Of a stretch of 9,323 bases of DNA, positions 1 through 7,015 are shown piece by piece. The stretch is taken from contig JAKALV010000125.1 of the NCBI GenBank assembly GCA_021824055.1, positions 1-9,323 on the forward strand. Reading direction: 5' to 3'. The stretch is from Acidobacteriota bacterium (lineage in GTDB: Bacteria > Acidobacteriota > Vicinamibacteria > Vicinamibacterales > SCN-69-37). The notes beneath the pieces are model-generated. The model did not search any database. It saw only the letters and a program-made list of their open reading frames with translations, and was not told where the DNA came from. The stretch's first letter is position 1; each line of letters starts with the position of its first letter. The position numbers and the translations under genes were made by a program.

Positions 1-134
1 GGGTCCTGGGGTCCTGGGGTCCTCGGTTCAAGTGCAAGCGCAGCCCACATTGGACGAAGCACGAGCAGGACCTGCGGACAACAAGTGACCTTGGACGTGG
101 AACCCTGAACCTTGGACTGACGGCTACAGCAATT
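1..134. repeat. Gene-free repeat stretch: GGTCCT octamers and CCTTGGAC motifs
   Basis: No credible gene is seen here. The octamer GGGTCCTG occurs at 1-8 and 9-16, with a variant GGGTCCTC at 17-24. The motif CCTTGGAC occurs at 89-96 and again at 110-117. The same two motif types recur together on the other side of the window at 6160-6230, inside the start of a gene. This suggests a dispersed short-repeat family of this genome rather than a local sequence. The left end of the array may continue beyond the window. Function is unknown. Confidence 0.7.
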
Positions 135-199
135 GTGGAAATCGCTCTAAACGTTCGTTCGGTTCCCGCCGTATTCGGCTGCAGGGGAGTAGGAGAAAC

Positions 200-203
200 G
201 GAG
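200..203 (+). promoter_or_regulatory. Ribosome binding site that fixes the start of the CsoR-like gene
   Basis: GGAG at 200-203 stands 9 nt before the ATG at 213. The reading frame is open further upstream to a GTG at 135, but that GTG has no comparable purine-rich site, and the 26 extra residues do not resemble the family's N-terminus. This supports starting at 213. Confidence 0.6.
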
Positions 204-212
204 TTGGGATCC

Positions 213-488
213 ATGCTTGATGCAACGCAACAGCAGCCTCTCGTCACCCGATTGAACCGAATCGAGGGGCAAATCCGAGGCATCCGGCGCATGGTGCAGG
301 AACCGCGCCTGTGCATTGAAATTCTTCAGCAGTTGGCGGCGGCCGAAGCCGCTCTCAACCGAATCAGCCTGGCCGTCTTCAAGCACCACGTCGACTCGTG
401 CGTGCCTGCCGGCGTGCAGCTCGGAGAAGACGAAACGCGCAAGAGACTCACGGAGCTCGTTGACATTTTTGATCGGTTCTCGCAGTAG
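213..488 (+). CDS. CsoR/FrmR-family metal-sensing transcriptional repressor (Cu(I)-type ligand set)
   Basis: This 91-residue protein belongs to the all-helical DUF156 (CsoR/RcnR/FrmR) family, whose members bind operator DNA and release it on metal or formaldehyde/sulfur signals. The first helix carries the family hallmark RLNRIEGQIRGI (residues 13-24). Cys34, His59 and Cys63 have exactly the +25/+29 spacing of the Cu(I) ligands Cys36/His61/Cys65 of Mycobacterium tuberculosis CsoR. There is no N-terminal His or Cys as in the nickel/cobalt sensors, so copper(I) is the best guess for the inducer (inference). The tyrosine that precedes the first Cys in the mycobacterial protein is Leu33 here. I start it at the ATG at 213 because of the well-spaced GGAG; a GTG at 135 would give 117 residues. 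No copper ATPase, chaperone or oxidase is in view, so the regulated gene is unknown. The next gene, on the same strand, is an outer-membrane receptor 315 nt away. Confidence 0.9.
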   Translation: MLDATQQQPLVTRLNRIEGQIRGIRRMVQEPRLCIEILQQLAAAEAALNRISLAVFKHHVDSCVPAGVQLGEDETRKRLTELVDIFDRFSQ

Positions 489-803
489 TTCGCGATCGCG
501 CTTCATAGAAGGCACACTGGCCATCCTCTCGATCAGAACACGCCGCATACCTTCAATTTGTTGAATTCGGGCACGACCCTCAGGCGGCCACTTCAACTCG
601 CCCATCCAACGCATTGGAGCCATCGAACGATTCTCCGTAGTTTTTGGAGCCGTCAGAGCCCATAACTCATTTGTTTACAAAAACTTCACGACATGTTCGA
701 TAATGAGCGCACGTAAGGTGATGTCTCTTTCCTGAACGTTTGTTGTGGCGGCGGACGATCACAGGGTCCGTCGCTTTGTTTGAGCAAGCATTGGAGGATC
801 TAA
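489..803. other. Intergenic region and receptor leader; possible minus-strand ORF remnant
   Basis: No confirmed gene lies in these 315 bases. The right part holds a candidate promoter and the leader of the receptor gene. The left part (489-623) reads on the minus strand as an open frame starting with ATG at 623, preceded 9 nt upstream by GGAG, with a protein-like beginning (MAPMRWMGELKWPPEG). The frame then runs antisense through the whole CsoR-like gene to 147, for 158 codons. Because nearly all of its second half is a shadow of the repressor, I do not call it a gene. The first 45 codons could be the remnant of one. I recognise no family. Confidence 0.4.
674..704 (+). promoter_or_regulatory. 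Candidate sigma-70-like promoter for the TonB-dependent receptor
   Basis: TTTACA at 674-679 and GATAAT at 699-704 resemble -35 and -10 boxes, in an AT-rich patch that stands out from its GC-rich surroundings. The 19-nt spacer is longer than the optimal 17, so the match is weak. Transcription from here would leave a leader of roughly 90 nt before the ATG at 804. It would be the only visible promoter for the receptor gene if that gene is not co-transcribed with the regulator at 213-488. Confidence 0.35.
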
Positions 804-3674
804 ATGAATAGCAGACTGGTGAAATTCGTACTGGCTGCCCTGTTTCTCGCAGTGTTCGCCCTTCCCGCTTCGGCGCAGGTTTACACGGGACGTATCGACG
901 TCACCGCTGTGGACAGCACCGGTGCGGTGTTGCCGGGCGTGACTGTCGAAATCGGGGGAACCCAGAAGGCCATGGCCGTGACGGACTCGCGCGGTGAAGC
1001 GCACTTCCTGAGCCTGCCTCCGGGCGCCTACACCGTGACCGCCACCCTCAAGGGGTTCGGCGATTACAAGAACGACAAAGTGCAGGTTGGCGCCGGCGCC
1101 AGCGTTGCGCTCAAGGCCATGTTGTCGGTTGGCGGCGTGACCGCGACGGAAACCGTCAGGGCCGAGACGCCGATGCTCGATACGAAGAAGGAAACCGTGT
1201 CGACGAGCGTCTCCCTCGACGAGCTCCAGAAAATCCCGTCGTCGCGCGACCCGTGGGTTGTGCTGCAGTCGGTGCCTGGCGTTATCGTCGATCGCGTGAA
1301 CGTCGGCGGCGCCGAGTCGGGTCAGCAGTCGAACTACCAGGCGAAGGGCGCGTCAGGCTCGGACAACACGTGGAACATGGACGGCATCGCCATCACGGAC
1401 ATGGCGGCCACGGGTTCGTCCCCGACCTACTACGACTTCGACATGTTTTCGGAAATGCAGGTCACAACGGGCGGCGCGGATGTCACCAACCCTACGCCAG
1501 GTGTGGCGCTGAACTTCGTGCTGCGCAGCGGCACCAACCTGCTGAAGGGCTCCGGTCGTTACTACTGGGAAGGCCATCAGACTCAGTCGAACAACGTCAA
1601 GGGCGGCGACATCTCCGGCATCCTGAACAGCTACAACCGGATGAAGGAAATGACGGACTACGGTCTGGAGGTTGGCGGGCCGATTCTTAAGAATCGGTTG
1701 TTCGCCTGGGGCGCCTACGGTAAGACGCACCCGCAGCTCCAGATCTTTACGAAGGACCCGGCCAACGTGGGGTCCTACAAACAGACCGCGAAGGACGAGA
1801 CGATTCTCGAGAACTACTCGTTCAAGACCACGGCGGAAATCAACAGCCGCGCTCGCGCGTCGTTCACCTACTATCGCGGCAACAAGGAGAAGTTCGGCCG
1901 CGGCGCCGGCGCCACCCGCCCGGATGAGACCACGTGGAACCAGACGGGTCCGACCAGTATGTACAAGGGCGAGACCAACCTCACCCTGTCCAACAGTGTG
2001 TATCTGACCGCCCGGTACGCGTACATCGCCGGTGGCTTCTCGCTGACCCCGCGCGGCGGTCTGTCGACGATGGCTTCTCTCGACGACAACGGCGTCTGGC
2101 ACGGCTCGTTCATTGATTACTCGAGCAACCGTCCGCAGCACGTGGCCTCGGCTGATGGCAACTGGTTCAAGGGCAGCCACGAATTCAAGTTCGGCTTCTC
2201 CTACCGTAAGGTGGATGTCACGTCGCACTCGGCGTGGCCGGGCGGCGGGATCTTCATCTCGGCCGGGTATCCGAACTATTTCGCGGATATCGCGCGCGAA
2301 TACAACCTGTCAGCGTCTGCGAAGTACGTGAGTGGCTACCTGTCCGACACGTTTACGAAGGACCGGCTGACGCTCAACGTGGGCGCGCGCTGGGACTATC
2401 AGCCGGCGTCACTCAATCCGGCCTCAGTGAAGGCGAACCCGATCGCGCCGAAACTGCTGCCCGACCTGACGGGTGCGGCGGCTAAGGACGCGATCAAGTG
2501 GAACACGATTGCGCCGCGTCTCGGCGTCACGGTGGCCCTCGACGAATCGCGCAAGACGCTGGCGCGGGCCAGCTACGGGCGCTTCGCGTCGCAGATCTCA
2601 TCGGGCGCAGCCACGGTGCTCGGTACGATCCAGTACTCGTACCTCTACTTCTACGGGGTGGACACGAACCGCGACAACACAATCCAGGCCAGCGAAATCC
2701 TCGGCGACGTGAACACCGGTGCCGGCAACGTTGGCTACACCGGCTTCGACCTGTCGAACCCGACCAAGCTGTCGACGCCGAACAAGGTCGGTAGCTACAA
2801 GGTGCCCATGACCGACGAATTCATTGTCGGTTTGGACCGTCAGGTCCTGCGTGACCTGTCGGTGAGCGCGTCCTTCACGTGGCGGAAGTACTCGAACTTC
2901 AACTGGAATCGACTCACGGGCGTGGACGGCACCAAGTACTCGGTGGCCGGCAACATCTCGGCGACCTCTTCAATTGCGGGTCCGTACTCGGTGAACTACT
3001 ACAAGGTCGATCCGGCGGCAGTACCGTCCGATCGCGGAACCACGTACCGGTCGCGTCCTGGTTATCACCAGCGCTTCAAGGGTCTCGAAATCGCAGCGAC
3101 CAAGCGCATGAGTAACAACTGGATGATGCGCGCGGCCTGGTCAACGAGCGATCACCGCGAGTACTTCGACAGCGCGGCCGCCATGGGGGATCCCACGCCA
3201 GGGCCGGCCAGCCCGAACATGAGCGGCGGCCTCGTGGTGACGCCAACGTCTGGCAGCGGCAAGAGTTCCATCTACATGGTGCTTCCGAAGCAGCAGTTCA
3301 TCCTCAACGGAGCGTACCAGATGAAGTGGGGGATCACGGCCGGTGTGAACTATCTGTTCCGCCAGGGTTATGCAGAGCCGTTCTTCCGTAGCCGCGTGGC
3401 GACGGGCGATGCGCTGAGCCCCAACAAGACCGTGCTCGTGGTGGGTGGCGTCGACGACTATCGCCTTCCGAGCGTGCACTCGCTCGACGCTCGCATCGGC
3501 AAGGAGTTGAAGGTGAACCGCATGACGTTCAACCTCGACATCGATGCGTTCAACCTGCTGAATATCGGCACGGTGCTGGGCAAACAGTACGACCTGCGCC
3601 TGTCGACGGTCGGCCAGGTGCAAGAGATCATGAACCCGCGCATCGTCCGGTTCGGTCTCCGCATCGGCTTCTAA
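804..3674 (+). CDS. TonB-dependent receptor, Oar-like, with carboxypeptidase-regulatory-like N-terminal domain
   Basis: This 956-residue outer-membrane protein probably imports or anchors a large substrate using TonB energy; the substrate cannot be read from sequence. A signal peptide (residues 1-24, cleavage after ALPASA) is followed by a beta-sandwich of the carboxypeptidase-regulatory type (about 28-112, with GVTVEI and LPPGAYTVTATLKGF). Next come a plug domain (about 120-230, with LQSVPGV and NTWNMDGIAITD) and a long beta-barrel of alternating, aromatic-rich strands. The last residue is Phe (RFGLRIGF), the usual signal for barrel assembly. Length and order match Oar-like receptors, which are abundant in Acidobacteriota. 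No clear TonB box is visible. Residues 620-631 (DTNRDNTIQASE) match an EF-hand-type calcium loop, unusual inside a barrel. The start has GGAGG at 793-797, 6 nt before the ATG. A strong terminator directly follows, so this is the last or only gene of its transcript. Confidence 0.93.
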   Translation: MNSRLVKFVLAALFLAVFALPASAQVYTGRIDVTAVDSTGAVLPGVTVEIGGTQKAMAVTDSRGEAHFLSLPPGAYTVTATLKGFGDYKNDKVQVGAGASVALKAMLSVGGVTATETVRAETPMLDTKKETVSTSVSLDELQKIPSSRDPWVVLQSVPGVIVDRVNVGGAESGQQSNYQAKGASGSDNTWNMDGIAITDMAATGSSPTYYDFDMFSEMQVTTGGADVTNPTPGVALNFVLRSGTNLLKGSGRYYWEGHQTQSNNVKGGDISGILNSYNRMKEMTDYGLEVGGPILKNRLFAWGAYGKTHPQLQIFTKDPANVGSYKQTAKDETILENYSFKTTAEINSRARASFTYYRGNKEKFGRGAGATRPDETTWNQTGPTSMYKGETNLTLSNSVYLTARYAYIAGGFSLTPRGGLSTMASLDDNGVWHGSFIDYSSNRPQHVASADGNWFKGSHEFKFGFSYRKVDVTSHSAWPGGGIFISAGYPNYFADIAREYNLSASAKYVSGYLSDTFTKDRLTLNVGARWDYQPASLNPASVKANPIAPKLLPDLTGAAAKDAIKWNTIAPRLGVTVALDESRKTLARASYGRFASQISSGAATVLGTIQYSYLYFYGVDTNRDNTIQASEILGDVNTGAGNVGYTGFDLSNPTKLSTPNKVGSYKVPMTDEFIVGLDRQVLRDLSVSASFTWRKYSNFNWNRLTGVDGTKYSVAGNISATSSIAGPYSVNYYKVDPAAVPSDRGTTYRSRPGYHQRFKGLEIAATKRMSNNWMMRAAWSTSDHREYFDSAAAMGDPTPGPASPNMSGGLVVTPTSGSGKSSIYMVLPKQQFILNGAYQMKWGITAGVNYLFRQGYAEPFFRSRVATGDALSPNKTVLVVGGVDDYRLPSVHSLDARIGKELKVNRMTFNLDIDAFNLLNIGTVLGKQYDLRLSTVGQVQEIMNPRIVRFGLRIGF

Positions 3675-3693
3675 GACAGCTCGTATACACATG

Positions 3694-3726
3694 AAAGGCG
3701 GCTCCCTTCGGGGAGCCGCCTTTTTT
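3694..3726 (+). terminator. Intrinsic terminator of the receptor gene, 13-bp stem with UUCG loop
   Basis: AAAGGCGGCTCCC (3694-3706) pairs perfectly with GGGAGCCGCCTTT (3711-3723) around a TTCG loop closed by C-G, the extra-stable tetraloop type. A run of six T (3721-3726) follows. It begins 20 nt after the receptor stop codon. Read from the other strand the hairpin is followed by only three T, so it should stop minus-strand transcripts from 4084-6252 less well. Confidence 0.93.
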
Positions 3727-3739
3727 CGTGTACCCGCAT

Positions 3740-4075
3740 CGATAATTGCGAAATCGATAATCGGCAATCTTCGATTGGCAATCGGGGAATGGTGGAATCG
3801 CAAATCGGCAATCGCGAATCGGCAATCTTCTGATCGGGGAATCGGGGAATCGGGGAATCGGGGAATCGGAGAATCGGGAATCGAGAGATCGAGAAATCGG
3901 AAGGCCGTGAGTGGAGCAGTGAGCCGGCGCGATTGGCGGGCCGCGATTGCTCGATCGATTTTCGATTCCCCGATTTTCGATTATCCGATTTTCGATTTCC
4001 CGATCTGCGATTCCACCATTCCCCGATTGCCGATCGAAGATTGAAGATTGTCGATTCACGATTGCCGATTCATCG
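3740..4075. repeat. Array of degenerate 7-8-bp ATCG-type units forming a large inverted repeat
   Basis: The sequence is built from dozens of short units such as ATCGGGGA, ATCGGCA and ATCGCGA. They point one way in the left half (to about 3900) and as their reverse complement in the right half (from about 3945). The best-conserved arms are 3765-3808 and 4000-4043, which match as inverted copies at 42 of 44 positions, centred near 3904. Between the halves lies about 45 bp of ordinary GC-rich sequence. The region sits between two convergent genes and after the receptor terminator. Six-frame translation gives only low-complexity PDSPIPRF-like strings, so I call no gene here. It could fold into a long hairpin as RNA or a cruciform as DNA. 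Function is unknown. Confidence 0.88.
3833..3872. repeat. Tandem octamer ATCGGGGA, four perfect copies plus one variant
   Basis: ATCGGGGA is repeated head to tail at 3833-3840, 3841-3848, 3849-3856 and 3857-3864, followed by ATCGGAGA at 3865-3872. Seven-base relatives (ATCGGGA, ATCGAGA) continue to about 3886. This is the most regular part of the larger array and looks like a recent slippage expansion. Confidence 0.93.
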
Positions 4076-4083
4076 CCGCCGCG

Positions 4084-6252
4084 CTATTTCCAATCGAGGG
4101 CGGCGATGGCGCTTTTCGCTTCCTTCTCGAACGGGCCACCGAGCGTCAGGTAGTGCGTGTAGGCGGCGATCGCATGTTTCCGGTCGTCTTCGCCGACGGC
4201 GGAGGGTGACGGCAGCCTCGCCGTGGCCACGTTCTGCTGCAGGCGCAGATACCGCAAGTGATACGCGCGGCCCAGGTTGAAGAAGCCCAGGCTGTCGGCC
4301 GGCTTGGCAACCGTGATGCTCTTGAAGATGTCGATCGCTTCGTCGAGGGCGCCGCGCTTGACGAGCATCGTGCCCAGCGCATTTTGCGGCTCGGGCTCCA
4401 CCGGCCAGCGCCGCGCGGCGTCGCGCAGGATCGCGAGGGCATCGGTGCTGCGCCCGAGACTGATGTACGCATCTGCCAGATCGAAGTACACGGGCATGAA
4501 CTCCGGAACCGCCGTGCGCACAACGGTCCATGTGTTTGCGGCCGCTTCGTACTGGCCCAGCGCAAAGTCCGCGAAGCCGAGCGCATACGACACCCACGGC
4601 GCCGCCTTGCCGGTCGCGACGGCTGCCGATAACTTCTCGCGGGCCACCGCCACGTCACCCAGCGCGTACGCATCCCAGCCGGCATCCGCCAGCGCCTTCA
4701 CGTCCGGTGTCTCGCCGCCACCCGGCGCCACCTTGGTCAGCGACGCGACATTGCGGTCGGAGTTCGGGCGGAAGCGGGGGACAGAGGGGACAACACCCGT
4801 CGGTGGCGTGGGCGCTGCGCCTGTAGGCGGTGTGGTGGGAACGACACCTGTGGGCGCTGACGGAACAACACCCGTCGGAGCCGCGGGAACAACGCTTGTC
4901 GATGGCGCGGCGACCGCGACATAGCCTTTGCGGGCCCGCACCGTCAGCCCCGGCCTCGTGACCTTGACCGTGATGTTTCGGTACGAGCCATCCAGCGCCT
5001 TTGCGGGCGCGTAGCCCAGCACGTAGTACGTGCCCGCCGCGCGCGCCACGATGTCAATGGCGGGGCGAAGGTCGTTGCGGTTCATCATCACTTCGCCGCC
5101 GGTGTCAATGGCGAGGCTGGAAAGAACGTCCGCGCCCGCATCGCTCGTGATCGCCGACAAGTCCCCGGCCGTGCTGAGCGGCTGGTCGTTCATGAAGTTC
5201 TGCGTGCGTGGATCGCGGCTGAGGCCGCGCGCGTCCATCGTGGAAAAGCGCACGTTGTTGCGTGCCGCCAGCGTGACCACGTCCTTCATTCGTTCATTGA
5301 GTTCGCCGGTAAAGAAGCCCTCGGAGAAGACCACCACGCTCTTGCTACCCGGCAATCGGCCGAGACTGCCGGCCAGCGTTTGCATGATCGCCAGCGACAG
5401 CCGCGCGTCGCGTTGCGCTTCACTCGCGATCAGGCGCGCCTTGGCTTCCACCTGCTGACGCACCGGTTCATCGCCACCGAGTTGCTGGCATTCCTCCGGA
5501 CGCTCGCCGCACCCGCGCTGCACCACGCGCGCCGTGGTTTCGCGATCGCCGCGGGCGATGGCCGTGGCTTCGGCCTCGTCGATGATGCGTGGCCACGCGC
5601 GCATGTCATTGAAGCGCGCCATGTTCGGACCCCTCATCGTCTCCATGGCTTTGAGCAACGCGGCCTTGTCCGTCTCGATCTTGTTATTGAGCATCGTCCC
5701 GCCCGAGACGATGCCGATCAGATCGGCGGAGGCGGCGCCGTCCTTCAGGAAGCTCTGGACGGCCGCGACAGAGCGTTTGTAACCGTCCGCCGAAAGATGG
5801 GCCTGGTCAAAGACAAACACGAGGACCCTCGAGCGAAACTCGCGCCGCACGGGCGCACCTGAACCCCACGAACCCCACGAACCCGCCGAACCCCCCGAAC
5901 CTACCGAACCCGCCGAACCTACCGAACCTGCCGAACCCGCTCTGACGACGTTCGGGTCCGACGACACCAGGTAGATGGTCTGGATCGCTTGCGGTTGCCC
6001 ATCTTCGAAGATCTGAAAGTCGGCAGCGGTGAGATCCGTGACCGGCTGGCTGTTCTTGTCGTAGACGGACGCCTCAACCGCGATGACGTTGGCCGCGGTG
6101 CGGAACGTCGGCGCTTGCTGCGCGGCCGTGGGATGGCCGGCGGCCAGTGCAATCAGCGCACCAAGGACCCAAGGACCCGAGGACCTGAGGACGAAGGCGG
6201 ACGCTGGACTCTGGACCTTGGACACTGGACGACGCGATCTACTGTGCGACAT
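4084..6252 (-). CDS. Exported VWFA-related protein with GS-repeat insert, Pro-rich linker and C-terminal TPRs
   Basis: This 722-residue protein belongs to the 'VWFA-related' family common in Acidobacteriota; its biological role is unknown. A signal peptide (about 1-46, core VLGALIALAAG) leads to the typical opening strands (50-96, with TDLTAADFQIFEDG). Residues 106-132 are nine GS[AVGW] tripeptides from a 9-bp repeat. The VWFA core follows, with FVFDQAHLS around Asp149 replacing the metal-binding DxSxS, then VVVFSEGF, and YYVLGYAP and VKVTRPG near its end. A linker (about 448-490) repeats PTGVVPSA. TPR-like helices fill 517-722. It is the third gene of the minus-strand operon. Its ATG overlaps the preceding stop by 14 nt, with only a weak GGTG upstream, so translation is probably coupled. 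The first 30 residues are encoded by a genome repeat. An in-frame GTG at 6225 is the only other start I found near, and it lies in the same repeat. Confidence 0.92.
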   Translation of the reverse strand: MSHSRSRRPVSKVQSPASAFVLRSSGPWVLGALIALAAGHPTAAQQAPTFRTAANVIAVEASVYDKNSQPVTDLTAADFQIFEDGQPQAIQTIYLVSSDPNVVRAGSAGSVGSAGSVGSGGSAGSWGSWGSGAPVRREFRSRVLVFVFDQAHLSADGYKRSVAAVQSFLKDGAASADLIGIVSGGTMLNNKIETDKAALLKAMETMRGPNMARFNDMRAWPRIIDEAEATAIARGDRETTARVVQRGCGERPEECQQLGGDEPVRQQVEAKARLIASEAQRDARLSLAIMQTLAGSLGRLPGSKSVVVFSEGFFTGELNERMKDVVTLAARNNVRFSTMDARGLSRDPRTQNFMNDQPLSTAGDLSAITSDAGADVLSSLAIDTGGEVMMNRNDLRPAIDIVARAAGTYYVLGYAPAKALDGSYRNITVKVTRPGLTVRARKGYVAVAAPSTSVVPAAPTGVVPSAPTGVVPTTPPTGAAPTPPTGVVPSVPRFRPNSDRNVASLTKVAPGGGETPDVKALADAGWDAYALGDVAVAREKLSAAVATGKAAPWVSYALGFADFALGQYEAAANTWTVVRTAVPEFMPVYFDLADAYISLGRSTDALAILRDAARRWPVEPEPQNALGTMLVKRGALDEAIDIFKSITVAKPADSLGFFNLGRAYHLRYLRLQQNVATARLPSPSAVGEDDRKHAIAAYTHYLTLGGPFEKEAKSAIAALDWK
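4787..4909 (-). repeat. In-frame 24-bp repeat encoding the proline-rich linker
   Basis: Read on the plus strand, GGAACAACACCCGTCGG-like units begin at 4787, 4838, 4862 and 4886, 24 bp apart in the last three. The stretch 4811-4837 is a 27-bp, more diverged copy. On the coding strand they give eight-residue units of the type VVPSAPTG (about residues 448-490). The repeat joins the VWFA core to the TPR part, so it probably serves as a flexible or extended spacer, and its copy number may vary between strains. Confidence 0.85.
5861..5941 (-). repeat. Nine tandem copies of a 9-bp unit (GAACCYNCC) inside the VWFA gene
   Basis: Exactly nine consecutive 9-bp units starting GAACC fill 5861-5941 when read on the plus strand, for example GAACCTACC and GAACCCGCC. 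On the coding strand they encode G-S-X triplets with X being Ala, Val, Gly or Trp. Because the unit is a multiple of three, gain or loss of copies keeps the frame. The tract lies between the opening strands and the core of the VWFA fold, where the family does not need such a linker. Confidence 0.93.
6160..6230. repeat. Dispersed GGTCCTNG / CTGGAC repeat forming the start of a gene
   Basis: On the minus strand, GGTCCTCG and GGTCCTTG octamers (about 6159-6183) follow a run of TCCA-containing motifs; on the plus strand CTGGACTCTGGACCTTGGAC occupies 6204-6223. CCTTGGAC at 6216-6223 is identical to the motif at 89-96 and 110-117, and the octamers match those at 1-24. Elsewhere in the window this family is non-coding. 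Here it encodes residues about 10-31 of the VWFA protein, the basic and polar head of its signal peptide. Confidence 0.75.
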
Positions 6253-7015
6253 CGCTGATCACCAGCGTCGCCTTCTTGCCGCGCACTTCAATCCACGCCA
6301 GCTTCCGGGCGTCGGTTGAGAAGCTCGGCACGTAGACGCCCTTGGTGTTGTCGATCTTCTGCCGGGCGCCGGACTTGTCCATCACCATGAGCTGACGGTT
6401 GTTCGGCTCCGCGTAGGCGATGAGGCCGCTGCCCTGTGGGCCCCACCCGAAGGACTGCCCTGGAACGGGTGGCTGGTTCAGCCACTCGCCGACCACCTGG
6501 CCCTTGAGGCGCATCACGACGGCGGTGCCGGACTGCATTTGCAGGGCCGCGGCCGAGACAGCCTCCGCCGACGTGCCTGTCGAACCCGCCGGATCAATGC
6601 CACCGCGCGCGTAGTTGCCGCCCATGGGGGTCGACGTCGCGGACGCTTTGCGCTGTTCCGTCGTTAGATCGATCAGAAACTTGTCGTCTCCCGGCGCCGA
6701 TTTCCACGACTTCCACGTGTAGTAGTCGGTGGCCCATGCCGGCTCGATGTCGGCCTTCGTCAACGCGCCCGTCCTGGCATCGATCAGGTAGTGAAACGTG
6801 GTCTTCGGCAGGGCATCGGATCCGAGCTCGGCGGTTTGCAGATACAACTGGGTGTTGTCGGCGTTCCACGCCAGGCGGCGGATCACGCCGTGCAACTTGC
6901 TCAGTTCAAACTCCGCCACGGGTTTGGGCGCGAGCTTGAGCTCCGTGGCCGGCTTTGGTGCGGCCGGTGACTGCGGAAGGGTCGACAGGGTGAGCGCGAG
7001 AAGCAGGCTGATCAT
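6239..7015 (-). CDS. Small exported protein with WD40-like (PD40/TolB-type) propeller repeats, function unknown
   Basis: This 258-residue protein begins with a hydrophobic stretch (MISLLLALTLSTL, then Pro/Ala-rich) that looks like a signal peptide, though it lacks the usual basic residues before the core. The rest resembles the short strands of TolB/PD40-type beta-propellers: IRRLAWNADNTQLYLQT (about 45-61), FGWGPQGSGLIAYAEP followed by LMVMDKSG (about 189-219), and VPSFSTDARKLAWIEV near the C-terminus. That is too few blades for a complete propeller on its own, so it may be a degenerate one or pair with a partner. No enzyme motif is visible. Its ATG overlaps the stop of the upstream VWFA gene in ATGA (4 nt), and its own stop lies 14 nt inside the downstream VWFA gene. 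It therefore sits as the middle gene of a tight operon, which suggests a partner of both VWFA proteins. Confidence 0.8.
   Translation of the reverse strand: MISLLLALTLSTLPQSPAAPKPATELKLAPKPVAEFELSKLHGVIRRLAWNADNTQLYLQTAELGSDALPKTTFHYLIDARTGALTKADIEPAWATDYYTWKSWKSAPGDDKFLIDLTTEQRKASATSTPMGGNYARGGIDPAGSTGTSAEAVSAAALQMQSGTAVVMRLKGQVVGEWLNQPPVPGQSFGWGPQGSGLIAYAEPNNRQLMVMDKSGARQKIDNTKGVYVPSFSTDARKLAWIEVRGKKATLVISDVAQ

Noticed and set aside
181..195. G-rich stretch GCAGGGGAGTAGGAG as a CsoR operator half-site
   Set aside because: CsoR operators are pseudo-palindromes with opposing G and C tracts; no matching C-tract half is present at a suitable distance.
135..212. GTG at 135 as start of the CsoR-like gene
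   Set aside because: The extra 26 residues are not family-like and the GTG lacks a ribosome site, whereas the ATG at 213 has GGAG at a 9-nt spacing.
752..770. Small hairpin CGGAC/GTCCG in the receptor leader as a regulatory RNA
   Set aside because: Only five base pairs with a nine-base loop; such hairpins are expected by chance in sequence of this GC content.
1353..2228. 291-codon minus-strand open frame inside the receptor gene
   Set aside because: It lies wholly antisense to a well-supported receptor and has the Arg/Val/His-rich composition of a GC-rich shadow frame.
3740..4075. Possible CRISPR array
   Set aside because: Units are 7-8 bp, degenerate and contiguous, with no 25-40-bp repeats, no unique spacers and no cas genes nearby.
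3628..4280. Several open frames of 68-143 codons across the repeat array on both strands
   Set aside because: Their translations are low-complexity strings produced by the ATCG octamers in every frame, without ribosome sites or family likeness.
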